This document shows positions 1 through 12,100 of a stretch of 64,000 bases of DNA, one piece after another. The stretch lies in the NCBI RefSeq assembly GCF_000224145.3, contig NC_020172.2, positions 4,989,961 through 5,053,960 on the forward strand, given 5' to 3'. This DNA is from Ciona intestinalis (taxonomy: Eukaryota > Chordata > Ascidiacea > Phlebobranchia > Cionidae). A program made the translations under genes and the position numbers. How positions within the stretch are numbered: position 1 is the first letter of the stretch; every line of letters begins with the position of its first letter. A model generated the notes under the pieces. The model did no database searches. It had not been told where the DNA came from and saw nothing but the letters and a program-made list of their open reading frames with translations.

Positions 1-218
1 TTGGCAAATAGTAACCCATGTTTCCCAATCTTGTTTGTAACAATTAACAAGACTTTTACTCTTTATTTTTTTGTGAGCATACGTTTGTATAATTATATAA
101 ACATTTCTTTTTTTGTGAGCATACGTTTGTATAATTATATATATTCTTTGTTTACTTCCAAATTGGACGATGAAAAATGAAAACCTGGACCATCAAATCT
201 GAATTCGATTGTTAACAG

Positions 219-3200
219 GTTCTATGACGTCACAAGACTCAACAATGGAGCAGAACTACGTTGGTATCCCGCCGTATCGACGTCGACAACGTGGAAGTCA
301 AAACGGGACACGTCATAGTAAACGACGTAATAATAAGATAGTTTCACTTCCGCATTATCATCCAATCAGCAGGCGACGTTTAGAAGACTCACCGCTTTAT
401 TTTCTCACGGGTGGAAATGGAAGGTAATGACGTCATAATGTTCTATTAACGTTAGGAATGACAACAATGTATTCAGGTGTTTTCAAATCCGCCCCTTAAA
501 AATTGGTATAGACTCTCTATTATTAAGTCTTTATAAACTGCTTCAATAGGGTCTAGATGGTAGCATCCTGGGTGTTGGGGTAATATACCTACATCCCAGG
601 TCTCAGCATCAGTGCCTCACCCTTATAGAATATAATCTCTATTATTGAGTGTCTATAAACTGCCTCAGTGGGGTATAGATAGTAGCACCCTGGGTGTTGG
701 GGTAATAGACCTACATCCCAGGTCTTAGGTGTGCCTTACTGAAGACCTCAATTTATAGAATACACATTCCATCTAAATTCATGACTTACACATATAATAA
801 ACCCGTTGATTGACAGGTACGTTGAGATTGACAAGCTAAAGAAGATTTGGTTCGATGACGGAATCGAGGAATCGGAAGAAATTCTGGAAAATCTCGGAGT
901 CAACAAAGGTTATTGTTACGTCACTTCCTCATCATAATATTTAGGTGTATACGTCTCTTTGAGCGTGACGTCATTTTCAAACCTTGTCGAATCGATAAAT
1001 AAAGAATGACGTCTAATAAATGACGTCGTATTGATTACGTAATGTCACGTAGTAATTAATGACGTCGTTATCTTTGTAGATGACTCCTTCAGCGTTGAGG
1101 TTTTGGGCGAAGCTTTGGAGACGGAACTATCCGAGCATTTGGTTCATCGAGCGATTTGCTGCTTGTATAAAGGAGGCATCAGGTATGGTGTGTTGCTTGC
1201 TGGATACGATAATGAGAAGAATAAAGGCGTTTGACTCGGTGTTAAACTGTTATAACGTAACCGAGGGGCGAGGGCGTATATACTTCTTGGGCTGAGTGGT
1301 CACTATTGGGTTGTAGCACCCTGGTCCTTTAACGTGCCGTGCTGTGGTATCTCACCTATACGTAAAATAGAATAGAAAAGGGTTTGCGTTTTTTGCTTTA
1401 CAACTTACGTTTTAATTAGATTTGAATTGTCGGCTATCGATTGTTTATATACAAGTAGGTCGATGCCATCAACCTTTTTAATAACTCTTCAATAAATGAT
1501 CTCTTCATCTTCCAGACACTACCGTTCCATCCAAGAGCAAGGGTCAACTGATTCTTCCCGGAGTCGATCCGTGGTTGATAATTTGAACATCCAGCTCCAA
1601 GATCAGGAGGAGAGGATTGAGAGGATGGAGGAGGAAACGAGGAGGAAAATGGAAGACGTGAAGGAGCAGTATAAGGTGAACGTTGCATTTAATTTTTTTA
1701 ATTGGTTATAAGCTCTGTATTTTTGCAAGTCGCGGTTTTCGCTGAATTCTAAAATTTAACTTTTTTATCCTTTCATGGGGGGAGCTACAACAGTTGTTAT
1801 AAAACGAATGTTCTATTTTATACCTCTCTAAGAATACGTACGTCTCTATTTTTGGTTGCTGTTACTAAACCAAATTCATGTTACTTCACAGACCGAACTG
1901 AACGAACTGCAAACCCGACTTAGTAAAGCTCACGACCAGATCGAGCAACAAAACGAGGACGAGTCGAAGAAACTACGATGCGAGGTAGATCGACTGAAAG
2001 TGGTGAGTTATGAGATTTTATATTTTTCCAGTGGGGTCTAGATGGTAGCACCCTGGGTGTTGGGGTAATAGACCTACATCCCAGGTCTCAGGTGTGCCCT
2101 CATTAAAGACCTTACCCTTATATAATAGAATCTCTATTATTGAGTGTCTATAAACTGCCTCAGTGGGGTCTAGATGGTAGCACCCTGGGTGTTACATATA
2201 CCTACATGTCAAGTCAATGATGCCCATAGTTATAACATTGCAGGCGAAGCTATTATAAAGTTTAATTGGAGAAAAACATTAATGTTTACTCAGATTGTTA
2301 GCATCAAGTACCCAAATGAACCTATGTTTCAAATACTATTAGATTGCATTTAATTAAAAGCAGCTATACAAAGTACAAAGTATTAATCATATACTTAGTA
2401 ATCCGATTTGGTCCCTAGTTGGAGCAAACACTGCGCGAAGAGATCGCGACTTTAGAAGCCGAGAACAATCGCCTTGTATCTGTCAATCATCAAGTTGAAT
2501 CGAGGTTACATGCCGCTGAGTCGAAGGAGGTAAACAATGGTTTGTTGTGACGTCATAAAGTGTCGACGAATATCGCGGTTTTGGCTCAACAAGATACCAA
2601 TGTTCTTGCAAAATACTAAAGTTCTTAATTGCCACCATCTTTGCAATAAATGTGGTTCCTTATAGCTTGTCTATTGTCATTATCACCCACAAAGTTACAT
2701 ATATGGTAATTTCTAAGCGGACACTATGGGTGTATTAAACAGAACACCCGTGTTATAACGACTGTCGTTATCCCACCATGCAAGAATAAATAAGTTACAT
2801 TCATTCATTTAAAGCTGCCGGGAAATAAAAGAGCAAATATTGGCACGCTAACCTATGATTATGATGGATTTGTGTAAGTGCATTATATACTATTGGTAAT
2901 ATAACAATAATATTTCCCGCAGTATCAAATGCGGCAAGACTTCGACATCGCCTACCGCGGGATGGCGCTGTGCAACAAATCCAACGACGAACAGCGCCAC
3001 CACATGGAGGTTTTGTTGGACCAGTTTAAACAAACATCGAAGAAGTTGCAAGATGAGAATGATGAGTTGATGAACCACTTGAAGGTTGTTCAACGGAGGT
3101 GGAGGCTTGACGGGGAGGTGAAGTTTGAAGTATAAATATTTAAGTGAAGTTGGTTTCTAGTTATCGAGGCTACATGGTGTTGTAGGGTGGGGAAGATGGG

Positions 3201-3905
3201 ACACCTTTAACACTTAATACCAAAATATCCTGATCGTGTTTTAAATAAATAACAACGGTCTATGGGGGTCGTGATTTTTTAATATTACCAAATGGGATGT
3301 GAAAATAGAATGAAAGGGTGTCCCATCTCCCCCACCCTACTATATAAAGGCATAGGTGAAGTGGGTTTCTGGTTATTTAGGCTGCATGGTGTATATAGTC
3401 TACCTGAACTTCCATTTTGAATTTGTGGAAACTTTTTTTTAAAGAGTTTTTTTGTAGTTGATTAAGTGTAAAGGTGTGGGGGAGTGGGTTTCTAGTTATC
3501 TTTCTAGGATACGGGGTTCAAGCCCCACCGCTAGTATTTGGCCTTCCTGTTGTTATGTGTTTGGGGTATTGGGCCAATTCAAGCGTATTATTTAAAAGGA
3601 ATTTTAATTTTGTTTTATGTTAACAGCTGACGATGTCGCGGCGGGCATCTCGTGAAGATGCTACGTCATCACCTACGTCACCACGTACGTCATCACCGAC
3701 GTCGTCGTCATATAGCTTCGGTTTCGCCAAATGCAGATTATCGTTAGGTGGCGACGAGGAGCAATCACGTGAAAGCCGGAAACCACCTAACGATTGTGAC
3801 GTTTCACTCGATTTTACAAACTCTGATATTTCCGAAGTCCTTGGGATTTCCCCGCTCGGGAAACCCCCAAATAATTTTGTAAACGTAACAAAGTGCCCAT
3901 TATGA
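219..3905 (+). CDS. NIN: Ninein-like centrosomal coiled-coil protein, 3' part of gene
   Basis: Exons read at 219-423, 817-908, 1080-1182, 1516-1675, 1892-2002, 2419-2529, 2923-3117 (or 3129) and 3627-3905, with consistent splice phases; the first exon opens at an acceptor, so the 5' end lies outside the window. Residues around 817-1182 (KIWFDDGIEESEEILENLG, then FSVEVLGEALETEL) match the region of vertebrate ninein just before its coiled coil (WEEEGIENSQEIL..., LALENELL). After it come heptad-rich exons (IERMEEETRRKMEDVKEQYK and following) typical of a coiled coil, then a Ser/Thr-rich tail ending KCPL-stop. Ninein anchors microtubule minus ends at the centrosome and basal body. The coiled coil here is far shorter than in vertebrate ninein (about 2,000 residues). 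AATAAA lies at 4031-4036. It faces the PDZ-LIM gene tail-to-tail. The family call is from remembered similarity; NIN versus NINL is not resolved. Confidence 0.75.
511..766 (+). repeat. Tandem pair of a ~120-bp dispersed repeat in a ninein intron
   Basis: Two adjacent copies (about 511-629 and 630-766) share the core TAGCACCCTGGGTGTTGGGG followed by a CTACATCCCAGGTCT motif. The same unit recurs as a second tandem pair in a later intron of this gene. Family unknown. Confidence 0.8.
2028..2205 (+). repeat. Second tandem pair of the same ~100-bp repeat
   Basis: Copies at about 2028-2128 and 2129-2205 carry the same core (GTCTAGATGGTAGCACCCTG) as the pair at 511-766. The first starts within 30 bp of the preceding exon's donor site. 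Confidence 0.8.
2660..2815 (+). repeat. Truncated SINE tail in ninein intron
   Basis: Contains the SINE 3' module: ACAAAGTTACATATATGGTA, then AACAGAACACCCGTGTTATA, GACTGTCGTT and AATAAATAAGTTACATTCAT. The tRNA-like head is absent, so this is a 5'-truncated copy. Confidence 0.65.
3183..3347 (-). mobile_element. MITE copy, reverse orientation
   Basis: Begins GTAGGGTGGGGAAGATGGGA and ends in the complementary CCCCCACCCTACTATA. The interior carries the family signature in reverse (GATCGTGTTTTAAA, AACAACGGTCTATGGG). Non-coding. Confidence 0.85.
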
Positions 3906-4062
3906 AATTTATATCAAAAGCTTTGTAGAGAAGCGTGCAATTAACTTCCACTGTGCATTATGACGTCAGGTAAGGCTTTGTTACGAATCCGAAAAGTTTT
4001 AAACGAATCATTTAAAATCCATTGTTACGAAATAAAAGACAAATAAGATGAGACGTTTGGTT

Positions 4063-7000
4063 TTATTTGCAAGTGGGGCAAAATGGAAATCCCCCACGCC
4101 GTACGAATCTTTTTGCATTCAAGTTTTTCCTGCATTTCTGAACAAACACAAAACAATTATTACGCAATAGTTCAAATACTATCGTGATTTTTATGTCATT
4201 ATTGTATTAATTGTTACCGGGCAGTTGAAGCAGCGATCGTGCCACTTTTGACCAATAGCATTCATCTCTGAATCCCCTGGGCCAATCAGCTTACGGCACG
4301 CGTAACATGTGACTCCAAACAAACGTTCATGATCTGGAAACAATATTTATTAGGGCAATAGATAATCAACTGCCCGCGCGCCGACTGTTTGTTTAATACC
4401 GAAAAAAATGTAAGATTTTAGCAGTAAATTAACCATGGAAAATCCCAAATTATACGCAAACCGTATGACATTACTCCTGTAGTATAGAAAAGAACGGACT
4501 AGAACGGCAGCTTATAACATGCCTCTATTTTGTTTCCACTATAGTTCATTACATAGAAGTTGTCCTGAAATATCTCAAACATGGTAGGGCCTCCGCCCAT
4601 TCCGAATAGGACACCTTTTTATTCTATTTTCCCGTCCAATTTGGTAGTAAACAAAAAGAATTATAAAACCGTATCCCCACGACTCCCACAGACCGTTGTT
4701 AATTGTTTAAAACACGATCAGAATAATTGGATATATGAACTAAAGGTGTCTCCCCACCCCACTATGTATATACTATATATCTACTATGTATATACTACTA
4801 TATATATAACCCACAACTTAACCCACCTTCACCACAATACACCCTCCCACCCTCCATATGAAACACACCGTCATACATCGGTTGATTACACTCAGTGCAG
4901 ATAAAACAGCTGAGATGCCACTGGCAGTTTAACGCTCTGAAAGCCTCCTGTGACGTCATCATGACGTAGTAAATAGGTTAATGTTGTTAAAACTAAAAAT
5001 GTTGAATAAACAGTTTTTTTTTTAAAGAGTACAACTTTGGAAAAGTATGACGTTTCTGTGACGTCAGAGTCTAATTTTATGACGTTGGCAAATACATGAC
5101 GTAAGAGCAGGAGAAAAAGCGAAAAATAAATACAGTTTTTGTATTAAAGTCATGTGTGAATATATATGGAGCCAAAACTAAGGGTTTAAATCGCTTTACC
5201 TCGAATATAGGTTTGTTGCATTTGAGACAAGGCTGAGAGAAGTATTTATTATGACAAGTGACGCAATAAGCCTTCCCCCCATCCACTATAAAACCCGCAT
5301 CTAGATTCCCCTGGCAGTTTGGTGCGGCGCATATAAAGCATTCCTTGTGGAAGTTGATTCCTTCGACTGTGGAATATTCGCCACCGCTGTGGGTGTTTAT
5401 GGATTATAAAGTATGTAACCGATAGATAGGGCACAATAGTGAAGAATCCTCCGGTACATAACAGTATAGGCTGGTGAAAAGTGTTAGTGGTAGGGGGTTA
5501 GGGGGCTAGTGGTTAGCAAATAAGGATTCTTCATTCGCACCGATAAATTGAACAGCTTTATATAATGTAATGTTGTTGAGGCGGATGTATATATAGGTAA
5601 GGTGGTGCTATAGAAAGGTGTTGTTATACCTTATGTTCATGCAAGTATTTATTTAAGTATTGTATAACATTTTCATGCATTTTGGTAGAACCATAGTATA
5701 ATGAAGTCACTTCAGTATATTCTGGTAGAACGCTTTTGTTACTTATGTTGTGTTATCATTAAGAGTCTTTAATGTTAGTTTTTAATAATAAACAAGGATT
5801 TTAAAAAGCTGTTCATCTTAAAAATAAAGTCAGACAAAATTCCACGACAAAATAGTAAAACACGATTTTGTTTTCATAAATTTAAATTATCCGCGCTTTT
5901 ACCTGATTGGCTGAGCACAAGTGTTACAAACTATCTCGGCGTCTGATTGGATGAAACGTCTCGGTTCAAGAACCGGGTGTTCAGCCTCCGCCACTGTAGG
6001 GCGCTCTTGCGCTGATTCGAATCGTTTACCCTGCGTTACCAACGAACCTTCCGCGCCTATAACAAATTAGTTACGTCACTAATAAAATGATGACGTCATC
6101 ATTCATTTTAATACGCTTCATGCATAACAATTTGAACTTTATTTCGGTGACATAAACACGTAAACAAAGACGTTTTCTAAAATAATATAAATTTGTTGCC
6201 AATTTACTACACGCCAGATGACGTCGTTCTACGTAATCAGAAACGTCTTTACACGTAATCAGTGACGTCATCATACGTAATCAGTGACGTCACCTGTTTG
6301 TCCGACAGGTCGTGGTTTTTCTAGTTGTTGAGCAAGAGTCACCCATGTAGGATCGGCCGCTTTCATTCGTCCTGGTTTCGCGTCCCATGCTGTTGCCCTT
6401 GGATGATAAACACATTGTAGAATCACTTATTTATATTGGAGGTGGACATAGCGAAATAAAACATATATGTAGGAAGTATGAGTGTCATATTGGGCACACT
6501 ACATGGCAACTTCATCTTGGTCTTTTTTCGCCAAAATTTATTTCGCCAAAATTTTGAAGTATTTTTTAGGAAATTGTAATAGTAATTGCTAAGAATGGTC
6601 AATACCTTGCAAACGTTGGCCTTGGAATAATAAACACATTGTTGAATCACTTACTTATACTGGGGAGGGATATGAGCGAGTTATAGAGTACATTCATAGT
6701 ATACTGAATAGTAAACTTCAGTATACTATGGTACATTGGTGTGCACAATACATGGTGACTTCAAAAACACACACTTCGTTCTCGCTATATATTATAGAAT
6801 AGACGTACGAATTGCCGAAATCTTGACTTTAAATGAAATTGTTATCGGTACACTGCGGCCTAAATTATTTTGAAAAACTTGAAGGTGCTAGAAGCATCAC
6901 AACATAGCAGACTAGTAAAGCAATGGTTTTATAAGCTACTCGTTTCGCACAACAGCTGATGGTTGTTGTTACGTTAGCACCAGGTCCTCTGGGAATCACA

Positions 7001-8577
7001 ACTTTTACTCCACACTCAAGCCTATATAGGCCAACCAATTATAGATAGATAGGCCTCACGGGTGTGTTCCCTTGTTTTGAAACTTATTTACTACGACACT
7101 TTGTAATAGCAGTGTTCCAATTGTTTCAAACGATATAGTAAAAAATTCGTTGTACAACGTCTTTGTTTAAACCATAATACGGTCTCGTTAAAACCAGTAT
7201 ATAAAACACTGTTGACATTTTTTGTCTAATATTACCAATATATAGTAGGGTGGGGGAAGATGAGACACCTTTTCATTCTTTTTTCTCCTCACATTTGGTA
7301 GTAAACAAAGAACATTTAAAGAATTATTAAACCGTATGCTCATGACTCCGAAAGACCGTTCTTAATTGTTTAAAACACGTTCAGGATCGTTGGATATCAT
7401 GTGCTAAAGGTGTCCCAACTTCCCCCACTCTACTATACTTACTATAGAGTTAATTTGAGACAAGAAATCTCTCCGCCATCTTATTACGCGTATATACTTA
7501 CAGTTTAACGACGACCTCTAAGTTCCCACTTGCCGTCCTTATGATCGCTTCTGCTTCGGCACGCGAGGCATCTTTCAATATTGTACCGTTGATAGCCAGC
7601 AGAATATCACGACTTCTTAAATTTCCTTTAGCGGCTGGGGACCCTGGTGTCACCTGTTTTAATATTGATTAATTGAATAAATGTGACGTACTCTATTCTC
7701 GCGTGGCCAGAAAACGACAGTCGTTATAACACGGGTGTTCTGTTTTATACACCTCGTGCCCGCTTAAGGTGGCTATACACAGTATCCGACGTGCGAATTC
7801 GCCTGCGAAGTCGTATGCACACCCATTACCGAGTTCCGCATGCAGAAGCAAAATCCGGACAAAACAGACAAAACGGACGAATTCCGAATACTGTGTACAG
7901 CCAACTTTAGGATATACCGTGCGTGTTACGTTGTGAGTATAATTAACGAATTAGCATTTCCTAGCGGCCCTTTAGTTTGCGATTTGCCTTTAAAATCAAA
8001 GCGAGGGCTTGAAACAGATTTCAAAGTTGTTCTGTGACGTATTCCCGTTAATTTGTAGTATTTAATAATTGGATGTATTAGTTATACTTGATAGTCCTGC
8101 TATAACATGCTTGCTTGGGATTCGGTTTTCAAGCATTTCTCTGTGTTATAGCAACTATGTCGTAATCCGCTCAGGTAGAAACACGATATGCTGTTCAAAG
8201 CACAGAAACGCAGGAATTGTTATACAGTAGGGTGGGGAAAGATGGGACACCGTTTAACTCCATTTCCTCGTTCCATTTAGTAGTAAACAAAGAACATTTA
8301 AGAACTATACGCCTATTTCCTCACGACTTCCATAGAACGTTTTTAATTGTTTAAAGCACAAAGATTAGGATATTTATATATTATGTGCTTAAGGTGTCTC
8401 ATCTTCCCCACACTACTATATAAAAAATAACCTTCTTAAATCCGACAATTAATCGAAATGCTCAATATATGGTTATTAACTTACCCTTGAAACGACCAGA
8501 TTCTGGTCCACATCTGCCCCACCTACAATACGAAACCCCCATGGTGGGCCTCCTGTCAAAACCAATGTATTCGACAT
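4063..8577 (-). CDS. PDZ and three-LIM domain protein, Enigma/ZASP (PDLIM5, PDLIM7, LDB3) family
   Basis: Exons, 5' to 3' on the minus strand: 8577-8485, 7653-7502, 6425-6294, 6056-5903, 5386-5200, 4947-4827, 4333-4218, 4137-4063. The first two encode a full PDZ domain starting MSNTLVLTGGPPWGFRIVGG, with the PWGF carboxylate-binding loop of this family. The C-terminus carries three consecutive LIM zinc fingers with intact Cys/His pairs (CNTC...HKEC...CVTC; CLKC...HLSC...CGED-H; CYAC...HDRC...CPTC), ending CPTCK-stop. Family members are cytoskeletal adaptors at Z-discs and stress fibres: PDZ binds alpha-actinin, LIMs bind kinases. Phase does not match between exon 2 and the 6425 exon, so at least one exon in 6426-7501 is missing from this model. 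The stop lies about 160 bp from the ninein stop (convergent). Three LIMs exclude the one-LIM ALP subgroup. Confidence 0.88.
4581..4766 (+). mobile_element. MITE copy inside a PDZ-LIM intron
   Basis: Diverged copy: left end GGTAGGGCCTCCGCCC, interior TTTTTATTCTATTTTC and CCGTTGTTAATTGTTTAAAA, right end AAGGTGTCTCCCCACCCCAC. It is followed directly by a TATATA-rich run. Confidence 0.75.
5436..5535 (+). mobile_element. Second small inverted-repeat element (AGTGAAGAATCC family)
   Basis: About 100 bp bounded by TAGTGAAGAATCCTCCGGTA on the left and AAGGATTCTTCATT on the right, with a G/T-rich core (GTTAGTGGTAGGGGGTTAGG). A head-to-head pair of the same element lies at 47041-47280. Confidence 0.7.
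6220..6297. repeat. ~25-bp tandem repeat built on CRE-like TGACGTCA octamers
   Basis: Three units of a TACGTAATCAGTGACGTCAT type lie next to the donor side of a PDZ-LIM exon. Each unit carries the palindrome TGACGTCA or a near form, the consensus of CREB/ATF factors. Regulatory function is not shown. Confidence 0.6.
7241..7438 (+). mobile_element. MITE copy, near full length
   Basis: TATAGTAGGGTGGGGGAAGA at the left and CTTCCCCCACTCTACTATA at the right are inverted repeats. The interior has AGTAAACAAAGAACATTTAA and CCGTTCTTAATTGTTTAAAA. The ends suggest a TA target duplication. Confidence 0.9.
7680..7795 (-). repeat. Truncated SINE tail, reverse orientation
   Basis: Reads in reverse through the SINE 3' module: ATTCTCGCGTGGCCAGAAAA, CGACAGTCGTTATAACACGG, TTTTATACACCTCGTGCC. 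No tRNA-like head is adjacent. Confidence 0.65.
8228..8423 (+). mobile_element. MITE copy, near full length
   Basis: Left end CAGTAGGGTGGGGAAAGATG, right end CATCTTCCCCACACTACTAT, and the same interior as the other copies. It sits in PDZ-LIM intron 1. Confidence 0.9.
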
Positions 8578-9192
8578 ATCTGTACGTCCTGTAGCTTTGT
8601 CCTTGTAAAATCTTTGAGTGGAACCGCTAAACGTCTGTTTCTTTTCTTGTGAGGCGTCGAAGAAAAACGCAACAGGATTAGGCAGCTACCGTATGAGTAT
8701 GCTGGACGCGTACCTATAGTAGGTTGGAGTAAGATGGTCCATGTTTTTATTCTCTTTGATCGTTTCATTTTGTCGTATACAAATATATTCTCAGAATTAC
8801 AAAGTAAAATTCCATTACAGCAACTTTTTCATCTCAGTTGCATCCGCTGGGGAATTGCTTCGACTCGATTTCTACATTGAACCAGCCCGGTGCCCATATC
8901 TTCCCAATGGCCCTTTTCTCCGGCCGTTTGATGGTAGACAAAAAATATTTTCAGAGTTAAATAACCGCCCGTGCTTTTTTCATTGTCCTACACACGAAGC
9001 GTTTGTCTCATTACAGCTTGGCTCTCTTGTACATTCTAGTGTGTTTCTATAGCCTAGTATCGCAGACCATGACGTCACAAATCTCGAGAAATGTCAACAG
9101 AGAGTGTATTGTGACGTATTGTGGCTCAATTCTAAAATTAACTCTGGAATGAAATATACAAAGGTAGCATTCAAGCTATCTATGGTTTAGTA
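8578..9192. promoter_or_regulatory. Divergent intergenic region, PDZ-LIM / OTUD3
   Basis: About 615 bp between the two start codons, which point away from each other, so both promoters must lie here or overlap it. Most of 8715-8985 reads as a decayed MITE (TAGTAGGTTGGAGTAAGATG, then degenerate matches to the AAACAAAGAAT core). A TGACGTCA octamer occurs near 9070. No TATA box is convincing. Confidence 0.5.
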
Positions 9193-12100
9193 ATGTCAAA
9201 CAGAAGTCGTAAAAATGAAGAACGAAGTATAAGAAAAGCTCATCAGAATAATAGAAAACACAAAGAGGTATTTTTAATAAATATTACGTAAACTGATTAC
9301 TTTGTAAAGTTAAATTATTCGTAAAAGGTATGTTATATTCTGAAACTACTTATTTAACTGTGTGGCACTAATAGTTTAGGTACTAGTATAGAATCCTACG
9401 TTTACCTAAAGGTAAAGTGTCATATACAGCAATTATACGTTCATTGTTGTATGTAATGTATTGGGTAATGGGACAACGGGCTCAAACCCAGGATCCATTG
9501 ATATACCTTAATTAAAAATCCTAATGTGCCCACCCATGTTTAAAACTGCATGAACCATCTGTACATTATTTCTGGCTTTAGTTTGAAACATTTTATTGAA
9601 TATTTCCCACCACAGCTGTCTTACTTTGTTGATGATGAAAATTACGCCGGGTTTTCCAACCAACTTGCCACACTCGGTCTAACATTAAAAGATATTCCTG
9701 GAGATGGGTAAGAATGTATTTAAAAGATACTCTAATGTTTGGCACTCATTATGTTGTAATCACATGTTTTTGATCCCCAACTCTTAAAACTTGGTTAAAA
9801 TGTAGCCTTAAACCTTATTGCCAATGGCCAAATGCCACTCCATTTTCTGTTCACCTTATTTGAGAGGTACTAGACAGTGGACAAAATAATACAACATTGC
9901 GCTTTTGGTCCACTTTCTGTGGCTAGTACATCCACACAGATCGTGCCTTCACATTAAAATTTCATTAAATGAAATTTTAATGTTTTTGTAGAAACTGTTT
10001 GTTCCGAGCTTTAGCCGACCAGCTGGAGGGAAATTCCCGTCGTCACCTTCACCACCGGGAGGAGACAGTGAGGTACATGGTGGAACATCGAGCTGACTTT
10101 GAGCCTTTTGTTGAAGATGATTGTTCCTTCAATGACCATGGTGAGTATATATTATGTGAGACATTGTGGGTGTATAACAATAGCCAAATCTGGGTGGGAC
10201 AGGGCAGGCCAACCCTTTCATTTTGTGCACTGCACTAATCAGTAAACATTACAAGTTACAACCAATGATGAGTCCATGCGGTTGTTTCTATTGTTACAAT
10301 CAGCAGACTTTATGGAGTTTTATTATATTGTCTACTGTGGCAAACAAAGTAATCCTACATCTAGTAAGTACTGGAGCAAAATGAAGTCCTCAGAACAGAA
10401 TAGCTGCAACAATAACTGTATCATAATACCATAAACTGTATCATAATAACAAAATAAACCATACTTTCAGTTTATAAACTTCGCAAAGACGGCACATACG
10501 CTGGTAACGATGCAATCGTGGCATTCGCTCGAAATAATGGGGTGAATGTCGTCATTCATCAATTGAATGCTCCAATGTGGACGGTGGGTATTATGGTGTC
10601 ATAGTATGTATTGTGATGTCACTATGTTTCATCATAAGAAATAAATAAAGATGGTAATTGCTGGCAAAATATGGTAAATATTGGTTCTATTCTATATGGG
10701 TTAGGTTCTACAGCGAGGTATTTCTTGGGACCTGGGATTTAGGAAAGAGTTGGCCCATTAGCCAGAATGGAAACTGTAATCATTTAAGTTTATGAGCTTG
10801 ATTTAAACTAATTCATCATAACAACTGTATACACAGATAAACGGTAACGAACGTAGCAGACGTCAACTACATATTGCTTACCATAATGGAGATCATTATT
10901 CAAGTGTTCGTAAACTAACGGATGATACTGATGGTCCCACTAATATAAAGCTAACTGTGAGTCATAATGGTGTATTATGTTGGTGGTAATAATGTTCATA
11001 TTAGCTGTGTTATGAGGTAATGGTGCAATGTACTGTGTGGTACCAACTACCAAGTGCTTGGTGATGTTAAATGTTTTGCAAAATTTGTAAGTCATGTCTG
11101 CTTATCCAAACACTACAATAGCTTCAGCAATCAACTGTGGGCATGGAAGTGGCAACCATGGATAAGTCACTCAGGTTTCCACCCATTAGGATATAAATGA
11201 CCAAACCAACCAAAAGTCATGTCTGCTTATCCAAACACTGCAATAGCTTCAGCTTCTTGACTGTGGGCATGGGAGTGGCAACCATGAATAAATCACTTCA
11301 GTTCCCACCCGCGAAAATATAAATGACCAAAACAACCAAAAATCATGTCTGCTTATCCACACACTGCAATAGCTTCAGCAACCCAGCTGTGGGCATGGGA
11401 GTGGCAACCATGGTGACAATGCACATAGAAATGAACAAAAATAACAATACTATTTACCTCAATACACATCATATTCAGAGCAAACATGAAAACAAATCAA
11501 CATCAGGAAGGAGAGAAAGTAAGAAAAAGGCAACTGCAAGCAAGAGAAGAACACCAACCACACAAGTTTGTAATGTAGTGTATGCAATGCAATGTGTTAA
11601 CATGTATTTTGTATTGCAATAAAATGCCACTAATACAGCTTCTCACCCCACCTACTGACAGAGCTTCCAGCATTTCCAACCCCTAAGTGCTTGAGTTTGG
11701 TTTGTTTTAAGTTAATGCACAAATGCAGCTTCACCCCACTTATCAGTTTTGACTTGTTTTATTTTGTCAGTGTAACGTTACAATATAGATTATGATATCA
11801 TGTTACTGTTTAAGTGTTTATGTGATAACAATCAGCCATTGTTACAGGATCCGAATATATCACAATGGGATTCCAACGTTAGTCCCGTTGATGATGATGA
11901 AAGTTACCAAGCGCAGTGGAATGATCACATTTGGGACCATAATGGGACCGGAACCCGAATATTTGGGAACGCAGGGACCAACGTACAAGCTACCACTAAC
12001 AAGACAAATATTAGCCATCCACAAAAGAAGGTGATTCTTACATATATTATTAGTTATTAGCACAGTGAATGAAAATCTTGCCATTTAATTAGAGGGTACA

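Noticed and set aside
6970-7030. Possible extra PDZ-LIM exon (CGVKVVIPRGPGAN)
   Set aside because: It has acceptor-like and donor-like ends but its end phase does not fit the next exon; kept out of the model.
8741-9052. 103-residue open frame upstream of OTUD3
   Set aside because: It overlaps a decayed MITE, has no splice partner or known similarity, and its composition is that of repeat DNA.
11323-11622. 99-residue open frame in OTUD3 intron
   Set aside because: It starts inside the 125-bp tandem repeat and has no splice sites in phase with the flanking exons.
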